A stretch of DNA of 37,163 nucleotides, taken from the NCBI GenBank assembly GCA_027004185.1, contig JALTIG010000229.1:1-37163 (forward strand), in the 5' to 3' direction. Shown piece after piece: positions 9,183 to 17,328 of the stretch. The DNA is from a bacterium (GTDB lineage: Bacteria > Desulfobacterota > S145-22). Made by a program: the position numbers and the translations under genes. A model generated the notes under the pieces. That model saw nothing but the letters and a program-made list of their open reading frames with translations. It had not been told where the DNA came from and searched no databases. The number at the start of each line of letters is the position of its first letter. The first letter of the stretch is position 1.

Positions 9183-9212
9183 AAAGGCCCGGGGGCCTCC
9201 CGGGCCTTTTTT
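9183..9212 (+). terminator. Rho-independent terminator of the barrel gene
   Basis: A perfect 11-bp stem, AAAGGCCCGGG (9183-9193) with CCCGGGCCTTT (9199-9209), has a 5-nt loop and runs into a T-tract (9207-9212). It lies 24 bp past the barrel gene stop. Confidence 0.92.
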
Positions 9213-9252
9213 GTGCCCACCGATCCCGAGGAGTCCCAAGGGGTAGCCTGGG

Positions 9253-10374
9253 TTATGAAAGGGTGTCTACGTAGAGGAGGCGATAGGTGCGTACCCCCAA
9301 TCCCATCCTCTCGGCATGCCGCAACTGGCCTGTCCAGTCAATCCTTGGGTACTGTTTTTCAAACGGGTTTTCGATGGTTTCGTAGGGGAGGTGAAGGGCC
9401 TCTCGAATCTCTTTCGGAGGGGAACAGATAAGGTCGACCGAGGCCTGGTCCACCGCCACGGGATCCGTGGAGGCCACGATACCGATGGAAGGGGCAATGG
9501 GGACACCGGAGTGAGGGGTGCAGTCGCAGACAGGGCTGATATCCCAGACGAAGTTAAAAAAGAGGCTGGTTTCCCGTTTGCCCTTCAAGGCACCGGTAGC
9601 GTACTCCGCTAACTTTTCCTGGAAGACAGGGATGGTTTCGTTCCACTGGATCTGGATGGCGTTTTGGGGACAGGCCGGGATGCATTCGCCGCATCCCACA
9701 CACCTTTCCGCATCGATATGCGCCTTTTTATCGGTTATGGAGATGGCATCCTGCGCACAAACAGAGACGCAGGTTCCGCACCCCACGCATCTCTTTCGCT
9801 TGACCTTCGGGGCCACATTGGAGTGCTGCGCCAGTTTTCCCATCCGCGAGGCGCACCCCATCCCGATATTTTTCAAGGTCCCCCCTATTCCCGCCAGATC
9901 ATGGGCCTTGAAATGGGTAGCCCCGATGATGGCATCTGCTTCCACGATCTCTTTGGCAATATATGTCTCCTGGAAGTGTTTCCCCTCGATGGGAACGACC
10001 TTGTAGGTATTTCCGCGAATCCCGTCCGCAATGACCAGGGGGGCATCTACCACGGCATAGGAGAAGCCATGGCGAATGGCAAGGGCAAGATGTTCCACCC
10101 CATTGCTCCGTTCCCCTACGTACAGGGTACAGGTATCGGTCAGGAAGGGGCGAGCCCCGATCCTTTTCAAGTTTTCCACGATTCGCCGGAGGAAGATGGG
10201 GCGGATGAATGTGGTGTTTCCCTCTTCCCCAAAGTGGAGCTTGACGGCGGTGAGGCCACGTTTGGGGATCCGTTTTTCTACCTCAAAGAGGGAGAAGATG
10301 GTATCGATTTTGTGAAAGAGGTTTCGGTTATACTGGGTGGCAAGGGTTGCAACGGCAACGGTTGGTTCTTTCAT
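9253..10374 (-). CDS. DUF362 protein with two [4Fe-4S] ferredoxin motifs
   Basis: The first 175 or so residues form the DUF362 domain (LTAVKLHFGEEGN; GATHFKAHDLAGIGGTLKNI). They are followed by a bacterial ferredoxin insert with two clusters, CVGCGTCVSVCAQ (Cys196, 199, 202, 206) and CVGCGECIPACPQ (Cys225, 228, 231, 235), and then the rest of the DUF362 fold. It is probably a cytoplasmic redox protein of anaerobes; no substrate is established for this arrangement. I placed the start at 10374 (MKEPTVAVATL, 373 residues) because GGGAGGG lies 4-5 nt before that ATG. The longer frame from 10434 has an atypical N-terminus. It is convergent with the barrel gene and divergent from nrdJ. Confidence 0.88.
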   Translation of the reverse strand: MKEPTVAVATLATQYNRNLFHKIDTIFSLFEVEKRIPKRGLTAVKLHFGEEGNTTFIRPIFLRRIVENLKRIGARPFLTDTCTLYVGERSNGVEHLALAIRHGFSYAVVDAPLVIADGIRGNTYKVVPIEGKHFQETYIAKEIVEADAIIGATHFKAHDLAGIGGTLKNIGMGCASRMGKLAQHSNVAPKVKRKRCVGCGTCVSVCAQDAISITDKKAHIDAERCVGCGECIPACPQNAIQIQWNETIPVFQEKLAEYATGALKGKRETSLFFNFVWDISPVCDCTPHSGVPIAPSIGIVASTDPVAVDQASVDLICSPPKEIREALHLPYETIENPFEKQYPRIDWTGQLRHAERMGLGVRTYRLLYVDTLS

Positions 10375-10516
10375 GGGACCCTCCCATTCATATTCTTCCT
10401 CACAGGGAAATCCCCTCTTCCCCTTTTCTACCATCCCCTTCCTCCCTTGTCCATATCGTTTCTTCTCTCCCTTTCCTTCCCCCGTTCAGCGGGTTTCAAA
10501 GGCTATCTTCCCTTCG

Positions 10517-10593
10517 AGGTAGTGGGAGAGAGGGATCCTTTCCCAATAGGACATTCTCCCCGACCAGAGGGGAAAGGATAACCCGGACTACCT
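10517..10593. repeat. Nested inverted repeats between the DUF362 gene and nrdJ
   Basis: AGGTAGT (10517-10523) pairs with ACTACCT (10587-10593) and encloses a perfect 10-bp pair, ATCCTTTCCC (10535-10544) with GGGAAAGGAT (10570-10579). The core could also form a small TCCCC/GGGGA stem. A second small hairpin, CCCG-TTCAG-CGGG, lies near 10485. The rest of 10375-10650 is a pyrimidine-rich plus strand with no credible gene. The folded element could act on either strand; its function is unknown. Confidence 0.45.
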
Positions 10594-10651
10594 GGGGGAA
10601 GAGGAGGAAGAAAACAAAACGGAATTTTTTATTAAGGCCCCACATTGCCTC

Positions 10652-10679
10652 TTGACAACCCAAGATATTGTGTTAAAAG
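10652..10679 (+). promoter_or_regulatory. Predicted nrdJ promoter
   Basis: A consensus -35 TTGACA (10652-10657) has, 16 bp further on, a -10-like TAAAAG (10674-10679). The predicted transcript starts near 10686, about 25 nt before the nrdJ start. The first NrdR-like site fills the spacer between the two hexamers, and the second lies across the predicted start region, a layout suited to repression. Confidence 0.55.
10658..10673 (+). promoter_or_regulatory. NrdR box 1
   Basis: ACCCAAGATATTGTGT matches 14 of 16 positions of the NrdR consensus as I recall it (acaCwAtATaTwGtgt). NrdR is the nucleotide-sensing repressor of ribonucleotide reductase genes. The site lies between the -35 and -10 of the predicted promoter. 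The nrdR gene is not in the window. Confidence 0.72.
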
Positions 10680-10688
10680 AGAAGAAAA

Positions 10689-10704
10689 ACACAACATATT
10701 GGGG
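10689..10704 (+). promoter_or_regulatory. NrdR box 2
   Basis: ACACAACATATTGGGG matches about 13 of 16 consensus positions. It starts exactly 31 bp after box 1, about three helical turns. That is the tandem spacing known for NrdR sites and strengthens both calls. Confidence 0.68.
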
Positions 10705-10710
10705 TAGGAT

Positions 10711-13700
10711 ATGATGGTTCAGAAAAAGGGGAGGATTCCGAAGGGCCTGGAGACACCGAAGATCGGAGAGAATGCTCTCACCGTTCTAAAACGCCGTTAT
10801 TTGAAAAAGGATGCGGATGGAAATCCGATCGAATCCCCTGAGGAGATGCTATGGCGTGTTGCCCGATTCATCGCCCAGGCCGACGAGAAGTATGATGCCT
10901 CTTCTGATATCGAAACACTTGCACGAGAGTTTTACCACCTAATGGCTCGATTCGATTTTCTTCCCAATTCCCCCACCTTGATGAATGCGGATCGGGAACT
11001 AGGGCAACTCTCCGCCTGTTTCGTATTACCAATTGAGGATTCCATGGAAAGTATCTTCACCACCCTAAAACATGCCGCCCTCATCCATAAGAGCGGTGGG
11101 GGCACGGGATTCTCGTTCTCCCGCATCCGCCCGAAGAATGACATGGTCCTCTCCACAAAGGGGATCTCGAGCGGCCCCATTTCGTTCATGAGGGTCTACG
11201 ACGCCGCCACCGAAACGATCAAACAGGGAGGGACCCGACGAGGTGCCAACATGGCTATTCTGAACGTGGACCACCCCGATGTCATGGAATTCATCACTGT
11301 GAAGGGGATCCGAGGGGAACTTCACAATTTCAACCTCTCCGTAGGGCTAACGGAGTCCTTCATGCATGCCGTGAGTAGAAACAGGTCTTATCCCCTCCTC
11401 AACCCCCGCTCGGGGGAGGTGGTTCGGGAGCTCCAGGCCTCGGAGGTCTTCGATCAGATCGTCCATCAGGCCTGGGCAGGGGGGGAACCGGGCATCATCT
11501 TCCTCGACCGAATGAACGCCGACAACCCAACCCCGCGCCTGGGGCAGATTGAGAGTACGAATCCCTGCATCTCAGAAGACGCCTGGATCATGACGGCGGG
11601 GGGACCGCGTCAAGTGAAAGATCTGCTCCATCGTCCCTTTATGGCGCGGGTGAACGGTCGGGACTTCCCATGCCCTGAGGGGTTTTTCTCCACGGGAAAA
11701 CGCAAGCTGCTCGCGCTGCGGACCCGGGAAGGGTATCGCCTCCGATTGACGGCAAATCACCCTCTCCTCAAGGTCGTGCACGGAACCCATTACTCGATGG
11801 ATACCGCGTGGGTTGCTGCAGGGGAGCTTGTCCCGGGGGACCGGATAGTTCTCAACGATCACAAAGAAAACCCAGATTGGGAAGGACCCGGGACCTATGG
11901 GGAGGGTTACCTCCTTGGGCTGCTCCTCGGGAACGGCACGCTCAACCGTGATAAAGCGGTACTTTCGGTGTATGGAAACGGCTTCAACGGCATCGGAAGT
12001 GTCTTAAAGGAGTCCCTCCGCTTTGTAAAAGTACTTCCCCACCGATCGGATCTCAAGGGGTGGACGCACCTTTCAGATCGGAACGAATACCGTTTGCAAA
12101 GCACTTCCCTACGTGATCTTGCTTTCACCTACGGGCTGGACATTGGACATAAAACACCCACCGCCGGCATCGAAATGGCCTCGAGCCAATTCTATCGGGG
12201 ATTTCTCCGAGGGATCTTTGATGTGGACGGCTCGGTGCACAGCTCGCAGAAAAACGGGGCGAGCGTTCGCCTCGCTCAGTCGGACCTGGGAACCCTGCTA
12301 ACAATCCAGCGAATGCTGCTGCGCCTGGGGATTGCCTCTCGTGTGTACGAGGACCGTCGTCTCGAAGGAAGAGCATGGCCTTCTGATGGCAAGGGAGTTA
12401 CGGCTCTATATCCAACCAAGGCGCAACATGCGTTGGTGATTTCTAAGGACAACCTCGTGGACTTCGCCGCTCTCGTTGGATTTTCACACAAAAACAAAGA
12501 CGGCCTTTTGAACCGTTGCCTCAACGGGTATAAATGCAACTTAAATTACGAACGTTATGTCGCAACGGTTTCGGCAATCAGCCCTATTGGGGAGGAAGAG
12601 GTCTTCGACTGCCAGGTACCAGGGATCAATGCCTTCGACGCCAACGGCTTGGTGGCCCACAACTGTGGCGAACAGCCCCTGCTACCTTATGAATCCTGTA
12701 ACCTGGGGTCCATCAATCTTAGTCGGATGATCAAGGGGAATGATTTCGATTGGGAAAAGCTTCGTGAAACGGTGCGCCTGAGCGTCCATTTTCTTGACAA
12801 CGTCATCGACATGAACCGGTATCCCTTGAAAGAGATAGAAGAGAGGACCCTGGGGAATCGGAAGATCGGACTCGGTGTGATGGGATTTGCCGATGCCCTT
12901 ATCAAGCTGGGGATTCCTTATAACTCGGAGGGAGCGTTGGATAAAGCGGCTGAGCTCATGGAATTTATGGACACGGAAGCCCTAATCGCCTCGAGAGAGT
13001 TGGCGAAAAAGCGGGGGCCGTTCCCCAACGTGCAAAAGAGTATCTACGCCGAGGACGAGGAACCCCCACGGAATGCCACGCGCACCACCATCGCCCCAAC
13101 GGGTACCATCAGTATCATCGCAGGCTGTTCCAGTGGCATCGAGCCCCTGTTTGCCCTCTGCTTCACCCGAAATGTCCTTGACAATGACCGATTGATAGAG
13201 GTTAATCCCATTTTTAAGGAGAGGATGGAAGAGGAAGGGCTGGCCGAAGAGGAACTCTTTGCGGAGATCCTGAAGACCGGTTCCATCCAGGCCTTGTCCA
13301 ATATCCCTAAAGAGATCCGGGAGATTTTTGTTACGGCCTATGATGTGACCCCAGAGGATCACATCCGTGTTCAGGCAGCGTTTCAACGGTTTACTAACAA
13401 CGCCGTGTCCAAAACGGTGAATTTCCCCGCCAACGCTACGGAAGAGGATGTCCGGCGGGTTTACCTCCTTGCGTATGAATTAGGTTGCAAGGGGGTGACC
13501 ATCTACCGTGACGGGTCACGCGAGGGCCAGGTCCTGACCCGCGGGGCAGAGGAGAAGGGGGAAAGGAAACCGCAAACGGGGAGGATCAAGCGGGAGCGAC
13601 CCCCCGTCTTGACAGGCCGAACCTACCAGATGACTACGGGATGTGGGGCATTGTATGTCACCATCAACGAGGATGAAAAGGGGCTGTTTGAACTCTTCAA

Positions 13701-14037
13701 CACCATGGGCAAGGCGGGAGGGTGTGCAGCAAGCCAATCAGAGGCCATCGGAAGATTGGTGTCCCTGGCATGGCGGTCCGGTATTCCAGCGGACCCGGTC
13801 ATCAAGCAACTGATTGGTATCAGTTGCCATAAACCGTTCGGATTCGGCGAGAACCGGATCCTTTCCTGTGCAGACGCCATCGCCAAGGCCATCAAGCTTC
13901 ATGTTTATGGGAAGCTGACGGAAGAGGACAAACATGTAAATGGGAGGATAGGAGCGTGTCCGGAATGTGGTGGAACAGTGGAACATGAGGGGGGATGCAT
14001 GGTCTGTCACGCCTGCGGGTATTCGGAGTGTGAATAG
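10711..14037 (+). CDS. nrdJ: Adenosylcobalamin-dependent (class II) ribonucleotide reductase, intein-containing
   Basis: It reduces ribonucleotides to deoxyribonucleotides using a coenzyme B12 radical, independent of oxygen. The precursor is 1108 residues; without the intein (residues 286-651) the ligated enzyme is 742, a normal NrdJ length. Visible parts are the redox cysteine Cys103 (GQLSACFVLPIED), substrate loops HKSGGGTGFSFSRIRP and GTRRGANMAILNVDHPD, and the active-site sequence NP|CGEQPL split by the intein. In that sequence Cys652 of the precursor is the thiyl-radical cysteine by family analogy, with Glu654 and the second redox cysteine Cys663. APTGTISIIAGCSSGIEP, a TSCPD-type C-terminal domain (about residues 970-1060) and a terminal zinc-like cluster CPECGG...CMVCHACGYSEC follow. 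ATGs at 10711 and 10714 are both possible starts; AGG lies 5-6 nt before the second. Confidence 0.96.
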   Translation: MMVQKKGRIPKGLETPKIGENALTVLKRRYLKKDADGNPIESPEEMLWRVARFIAQADEKYDASSDIETLAREFYHLMARFDFLPNSPTLMNADRELGQLSACFVLPIEDSMESIFTTLKHAALIHKSGGGTGFSFSRIRPKNDMVLSTKGISSGPISFMRVYDAATETIKQGGTRRGANMAILNVDHPDVMEFITVKGIRGELHNFNLSVGLTESFMHAVSRNRSYPLLNPRSGEVVRELQASEVFDQIVHQAWAGGEPGIIFLDRMNADNPTPRLGQIESTNPCISEDAWIMTAGGPRQVKDLLHRPFMARVNGRDFPCPEGFFSTGKRKLLALRTREGYRLRLTANHPLLKVVHGTHYSMDTAWVAAGELVPGDRIVLNDHKENPDWEGPGTYGEGYLLGLLLGNGTLNRDKAVLSVYGNGFNGIGSVLKESLRFVKVLPHRSDLKGWTHLSDRNEYRLQSTSLRDLAFTYGLDIGHKTPTAGIEMASSQFYRGFLRGIFDVDGSVHSSQKNGASVRLAQSDLGTLLTIQRMLLRLGIASRVYEDRRLEGRAWPSDGKGVTALYPTKAQHALVISKDNLVDFAALVGFSHKNKDGLLNRCLNGYKCNLNYERYVATVSAISPIGEEEVFDCQVPGINAFDANGLVAHNCGEQPLLPYESCNLGSINLSRMIKGNDFDWEKLRETVRLSVHFLDNVIDMNRYPLKEIEERTLGNRKIGLGVMGFADALIKLGIPYNSEGALDKAAELMEFMDTEALIASRELAKKRGPFPNVQKSIYAEDEEPPRNATRTTIAPTGTISIIAGCSSGIEPLFALCFTRNVLDNDRLIEVNPIFKERMEEEGLAEEELFAEILKTGSIQALSNIPKEIREIFVTAYDVTPEDHIRVQAAFQRFTNNAVSKTVNFPANATEEDVRRVYLLAYELGCKGVTIYRDGSREGQVLTRGAEEKGERKPQTGRIKRERPPVLTGRTYQMTTGCGALYVTINEDEKGLFELFNTMGKAGGCAASQSEAIGRLVSLAWRSGIPADPVIKQLIGISCHKPFGFGENRILSCADAIAKAIKLHVYGKLTEEDKHVNGRIGACPECGGTVEHEGGCMVCHACGYSECE
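11566..12663 (+). mobile_element. Intein with LAGLIDADG endonuclease domain inside nrdJ
   Basis: This 366-residue protein intron lies between NP and CGEQPL. The N-terminal splicing residue is Cys1 (CISEDAW). Block B is LTANHPLL (Thr62, His65). The C-terminal block ends VFDCQVPGINAFDANGLVAHN-like with penultimate His365 and terminal Asn366, followed by the extein Cys. All residues for standard class 1 self-splicing are present. Between the splicing blocks is a two-motif homing endonuclease: YLLGLLLGNGTL (about 115-126) and GFLRGIFDVDGSV (about 212-224). The first motif has Asn123 where the catalytic Asp is usual, while the second keeps Asp221. Splicing therefore looks intact, whereas double-strand DNA cutting may be impaired. 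Confidence 0.95.
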
Positions 14038-14150
14038 ATGGAAGAAGGGTCAAAGGGTGAAAGGGAAACAGAGGGCAAAAAGAAGTTCCCTATTGGACCA
14101 AAAGCTTCATGTCTAAGGAGCGAAACGAGAGCAGGCAGAAGAACTCAATA

Positions 14151-14250
14151 AAGAGGCCTTCATCATGTCAGCACAACCCGTGGACTCGTTATTTTGGCCC
14201 CTTGCTCCTCTTGGAGCCTTTCCGTTGTTCTTCTCTGATGAAGGCTTCTT
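14151..14250. repeat. 15-bp inverted repeat with an internal hairpin, nrdJ-polA gap
   Basis: AAGAGGCCTTCATCA (14151-14165) faces TGATGAAGGCTTCTT (14236-14250), 14 of 15 pairs plus a G-U wobble, across 70 nt. Inside is a perfect GCTCC-TCTT-GGAGC hairpin (14204-14217). The right arm stops 7 nt before a TATAAT at 14258-14263. No T-run follows either arm, so it is not an ordinary terminator. It may be a structured RNA, a leader element or the relic of a small transposable element; no known RNA family is recognised. Confidence 0.45.
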
Positions 14251-14288
14251 ATATGTTTATAATATAACCTCGTTTTAAGATTTGTCAA

Positions 14289-17015
14289 ATGGAAAAAGGG
14301 AAAAGCTTAAGCCTAAAGGAAATCTTTCATGAACTGGTGGCCGGCGTATTCATTGTGGATGGCCATTCCATGATTCACCGAAACTATCATGCCATTCGAG
14401 GGCTTTCAACCTCCAGGGGTTTCCCAACCAATGCCATCTATGGATTTGTCAGGGCACTGAAGAAGCTACTTCACGATTACCAGATCGAACGGATTTTGAT
14501 CGCCTTTGATGCCAAGGGACCCACGTTTCGCCACAAGGTCTTTGAGAAATACAAGGCCCAGCGCCCCCCCATGCCGGAAGACTTGAAGGTTCAGATTCCC
14601 TATATCTTTGAGATTGTTGACGCTCTCGGGATCCCTTCCATCCAGATAGAGGGGTATGAGGCGGATGATATCATCGGGACAGCCGTAGAGTTTCTATCCC
14701 GGACTGCCCATCATTGTATCATTGTCACTCTCGATAAGGACATGCTCCAGCTCGTTAACGATCAGGTATGGGTTTACGATCCTAAGAACGATGTCCTACG
14801 CGATCCAAAGGCAGTGGAACACCGGATGGGGGTGAAACCCGTCCAGGTCGTGGATCTCCTTGCCTTGATGGGTGACAAGGTCGATAACGTCCCTGGGGTG
14901 CCAGGGATCGGCGAGAAAACAGCTCAAAAACTCATTTCGAGATTTGGTTCTCTTGATGAACTGTATGAGAGGCTTGAGGAGGTAACTCCTGCCAGGATTA
15001 AATCCCTTTTGGAAAAGCACAAGGATTCCGCGTTCCTGAGCCGTGACTTGGTTATGATCAAAAGGGATGTTCCCCTTGAGGTAACAGAGGCCCTGTTTAC
15101 GGTGCGGGAAAGGGATAGAGAAAAACTGCGAAAACTTTTTCTGGAATTGGAATTTTTCTCTATGCTGAAGGAACTGACCAGGGAAAAACCCAAATCCGCG
15201 GTGAGGTATGAGACCTATGGGACCGTTTCGGATTTGAAGGACCTGGACCATTGGCTGGAAAAGATCCAGGAGAAGGGGTTCTTTTCCCTGGACCTGGAAA
15301 CCACCTCCGAAGATCCACTTCATGCCCGCCTTGTGGGGGTTTCCCTTGCCGTATCCCCGGGAGAGGCCTGTTACGTTCCCTTGCAGCATGATGGCACATT
15401 GAAACTGAACAAGGGCCAACTCCCCACCAAGGTTGTTCTATCCCGTCTGACGCCGTATCTTTCAGATCGCGGGATTGGAAAGATCGGGCAAAATCTTAAG
15501 TATGACACCCGGGTCTTGATGAACTATGGGGTAACGCTGGATGGGATCACATGTGACGCCATGGTAGCGGATTACCTCTTAAATCCAACCAAGCGGACGC
15601 ATAATCTTGACACGATGTCCCTGGAATACCTGGGGCACCAGCCCATAACATATAAGGAGGTCACCGAAAAGGCGGGGGCAGAAGATGGTTTTTGGCAGGT
15701 TCCCTTGGCCGCTGCAACCCGATATGCCGCCGAAGATGCCGATCTGGCCTTGCGGCTGTGCGAATTGCTGGCACCGAAAGTAGACGCTCAAGGGATGAAA
15801 GATCTGTACGAGACCATTGAACTCCCACTTATTCCAGTTCTGGCGGCCATGGAACATCGGGGTGTTAAGGTGGATCTGGATCAGCTCCGGGAGCTTTCCA
15901 AGGAGCTGGAGGCCAAAATGATCCGTCTGGAAGAAAGGATCCATCGCCTTGCAGGTGCCCCTTTCAACATCAATTCACCGAAGCAGCTTTCCGAGATCCT
16001 TTTCGATAAACTTGGGTTGAAGTCCATCAAAAAGACAAAGACGGGCCGCTCCACCAATGTGGATGTCCTGATGGCCCTTTCTCTCGAGCATGAATTGCCT
16101 GCCCTGGTCCTGGAGTACCGGAGCTTTTCAAAACTTAAGACGGGGTTTGTGGATGCCTTGCCCAAACTGGTGGATGCAAAAACAGGTCGGATCCATACCT
16201 CCTTTAATCAGACCGTCACATCCACCGGGCGGCTGAGCAGCAGCAATCCAAACCTTCAAAATATCCCCATTCGCACAGAGGAAGGACAACGCATCCGAGA
16301 GGCCTTCATCGCGGAGGAAGGAAACCTTATCCTTTCCGCAGATTATTCCCAGATTGAATTGAGGATTCTTGCGCATCTCTCCAAGGATCCCATACTGATC
16401 GAGGCCTTTCTGAAGGATGAGGACGTTCATGCCCGGACAGCCTCGGAGGTGTTCAGGGTTGTCCCTTCCGAGATAACGCCGGAGCTCCGCAGACGGGCCA
16501 AGGTGATCAATTTCGGCATCATTTATGGGATGAGTGGGTATGGCCTTGCAAAGGAGTTGGGCATTGATCGGAATGAGGCGGAAAACTACATCTCCCTCTA
16601 TTTTACGCGGTTGAAACGGGTGAAACAGTATCAGGAGGAGCTAATCGAACGCGCCCGCTCAGAAGGGCTTGTCCGTACCCTGTTTGGAAGGATCCGGCCC
16701 GTTCCTGAACTGAAAAGCCGTAATTACCAGCAGAGGGAGTTTGGGATTCGCACCGTCATCAATGCCCCCATTCAGGGGAGTGCGGCAGATATCATCAAGA
16801 AGGCCATGATTGCCATCCATACACGGATCAAAACCGAGCGGTTGGAGGCCTCTATGGTTCTTCAGGTCCATGATGAGCTCGTGTTTGAAGTCAGTCAAGA
16901 TCAGGTGGACCAACTGGAAGGCCTGGTAAGGGACGAGATGGAACATGTCGTTGCCCTTGAGGTCCCCCTGAAGGTGGAGATCCAGGCGGGGAAAAACTGG
17001 AGAGAGGCACATTGA
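14289..17015 (+). CDS. polA: DNA polymerase I
   Basis: It fills gaps and removes primers and damaged strands. The 908 residues have all three activities. The 5' nuclease (about 17-305) has FIVDGHSMIHRNYHAI, FDAKGPTFRHK, EGYEADDIIGT, TLDKDMLQLV and the helix-hairpin-helix GVPGIGEKTAQKL. The 3'-5' proofreading domain has intact acidic residues in SLDLETTS, GQNLKYDTRVL and RYAAEDADLAL. The polymerase has motif A SADYSQIELRILAHL, motif B RRAKVINFGIIYGMSGYG and motif C VLQVHDELVFEV. The N-terminus has about 17 residues more than usual, and the ATG has no visible ribosome site. A TATAAT 25 nt upstream suggests a short-leader transcript. The next in-frame start (GTG 14337) has no better site. Confidence 0.96.
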   Translation: MEKGKSLSLKEIFHELVAGVFIVDGHSMIHRNYHAIRGLSTSRGFPTNAIYGFVRALKKLLHDYQIERILIAFDAKGPTFRHKVFEKYKAQRPPMPEDLKVQIPYIFEIVDALGIPSIQIEGYEADDIIGTAVEFLSRTAHHCIIVTLDKDMLQLVNDQVWVYDPKNDVLRDPKAVEHRMGVKPVQVVDLLALMGDKVDNVPGVPGIGEKTAQKLISRFGSLDELYERLEEVTPARIKSLLEKHKDSAFLSRDLVMIKRDVPLEVTEALFTVRERDREKLRKLFLELEFFSMLKELTREKPKSAVRYETYGTVSDLKDLDHWLEKIQEKGFFSLDLETTSEDPLHARLVGVSLAVSPGEACYVPLQHDGTLKLNKGQLPTKVVLSRLTPYLSDRGIGKIGQNLKYDTRVLMNYGVTLDGITCDAMVADYLLNPTKRTHNLDTMSLEYLGHQPITYKEVTEKAGAEDGFWQVPLAAATRYAAEDADLALRLCELLAPKVDAQGMKDLYETIELPLIPVLAAMEHRGVKVDLDQLRELSKELEAKMIRLEERIHRLAGAPFNINSPKQLSEILFDKLGLKSIKKTKTGRSTNVDVLMALSLEHELPALVLEYRSFSKLKTGFVDALPKLVDAKTGRIHTSFNQTVTSTGRLSSSNPNLQNIPIRTEEGQRIREAFIAEEGNLILSADYSQIELRILAHLSKDPILIEAFLKDEDVHARTASEVFRVVPSEITPELRRRAKVINFGIIYGMSGYGLAKELGIDRNEAENYISLYFTRLKRVKQYQEELIERARSEGLVRTLFGRIRPVPELKSRNYQQREFGIRTVINAPIQGSAADIIKKAMIAIHTRIKTERLEASMVLQVHDELVFEVSQDQVDQLEGLVRDEMEHVVALEVPLKVEIQAGKNWREAH

Positions 17016-17065
17016 GGTTAGGGGAAACCCCTGTTCTATTAAAAATGAGACGGTAGGAGACATGC

Positions 17066-17305
17066 ATGAAGGTAAAGGTGAAGCTTTTTGCCACTTTCCA
17101 GAAATACCTTCCAAAAGGGTGCGGTCTGGAGGGAACGGAGATAGATGTCAGGGAAGGAACCACCCTGAAGGATCTCTATGCCCACTTCAATCTACCTGAA
17201 AAAACCCCCAAGATTACCCTGGTGGATGGGAAACATCGGAAAGATGACTATGTGGTGCAGGAGGGGGAAACCATCAGCATTTTCCCCCCGATCGCGGGCG
17301 GATAA
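17066..17305 (+). CDS. MoaD/ThiS-family ubiquitin-like sulfur carrier
   Basis: This is a 79-residue beta-grasp protein ending in the diagnostic Gly-Gly (PIAGG). The C-terminal glycine would be adenylylated and converted to a thiocarboxylate to donate sulfur for molybdopterin, tungstopterin, thiamine or cysteine synthesis. The sequence VKLFATFQKYLP at the N-terminus and VQEGETISIFPPIAGG at the C-terminus are closer to MoaD than to ThiS. The ribosome site TAGGAG lies 6-7 nt before the ATG. It is 50 bp after polA with no partner (MoaE, MoeB or ThiF) nearby, so its client pathway is open. Confidence 0.85.
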   Translation: MKVKVKLFATFQKYLPKGCGLEGTEIDVREGTTLKDLYAHFNLPEKTPKITLVDGKHRKDDYVVQEGETISIFPPIAGG

Positions 17306-17328
17306 CTTTCCGTGGTCAATATCCGATT

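Noticed and set aside
9664-10581. A 305-codon open frame on the plus strand opposite the DUF362 gene
   Set aside because: It is antisense to a gene with clear ferredoxin motifs. The translation is rich in Gly/Pro/His with no domain, and its tail runs through the noncoding gap.
14101-14250. CTGATGA and CGAAAC near each other, as in a hammerhead ribozyme core
   Set aside because: The stems required by a hammerhead (stem III next to GAAA and GUC) do not form; the two matches are too far apart and look like coincidence.
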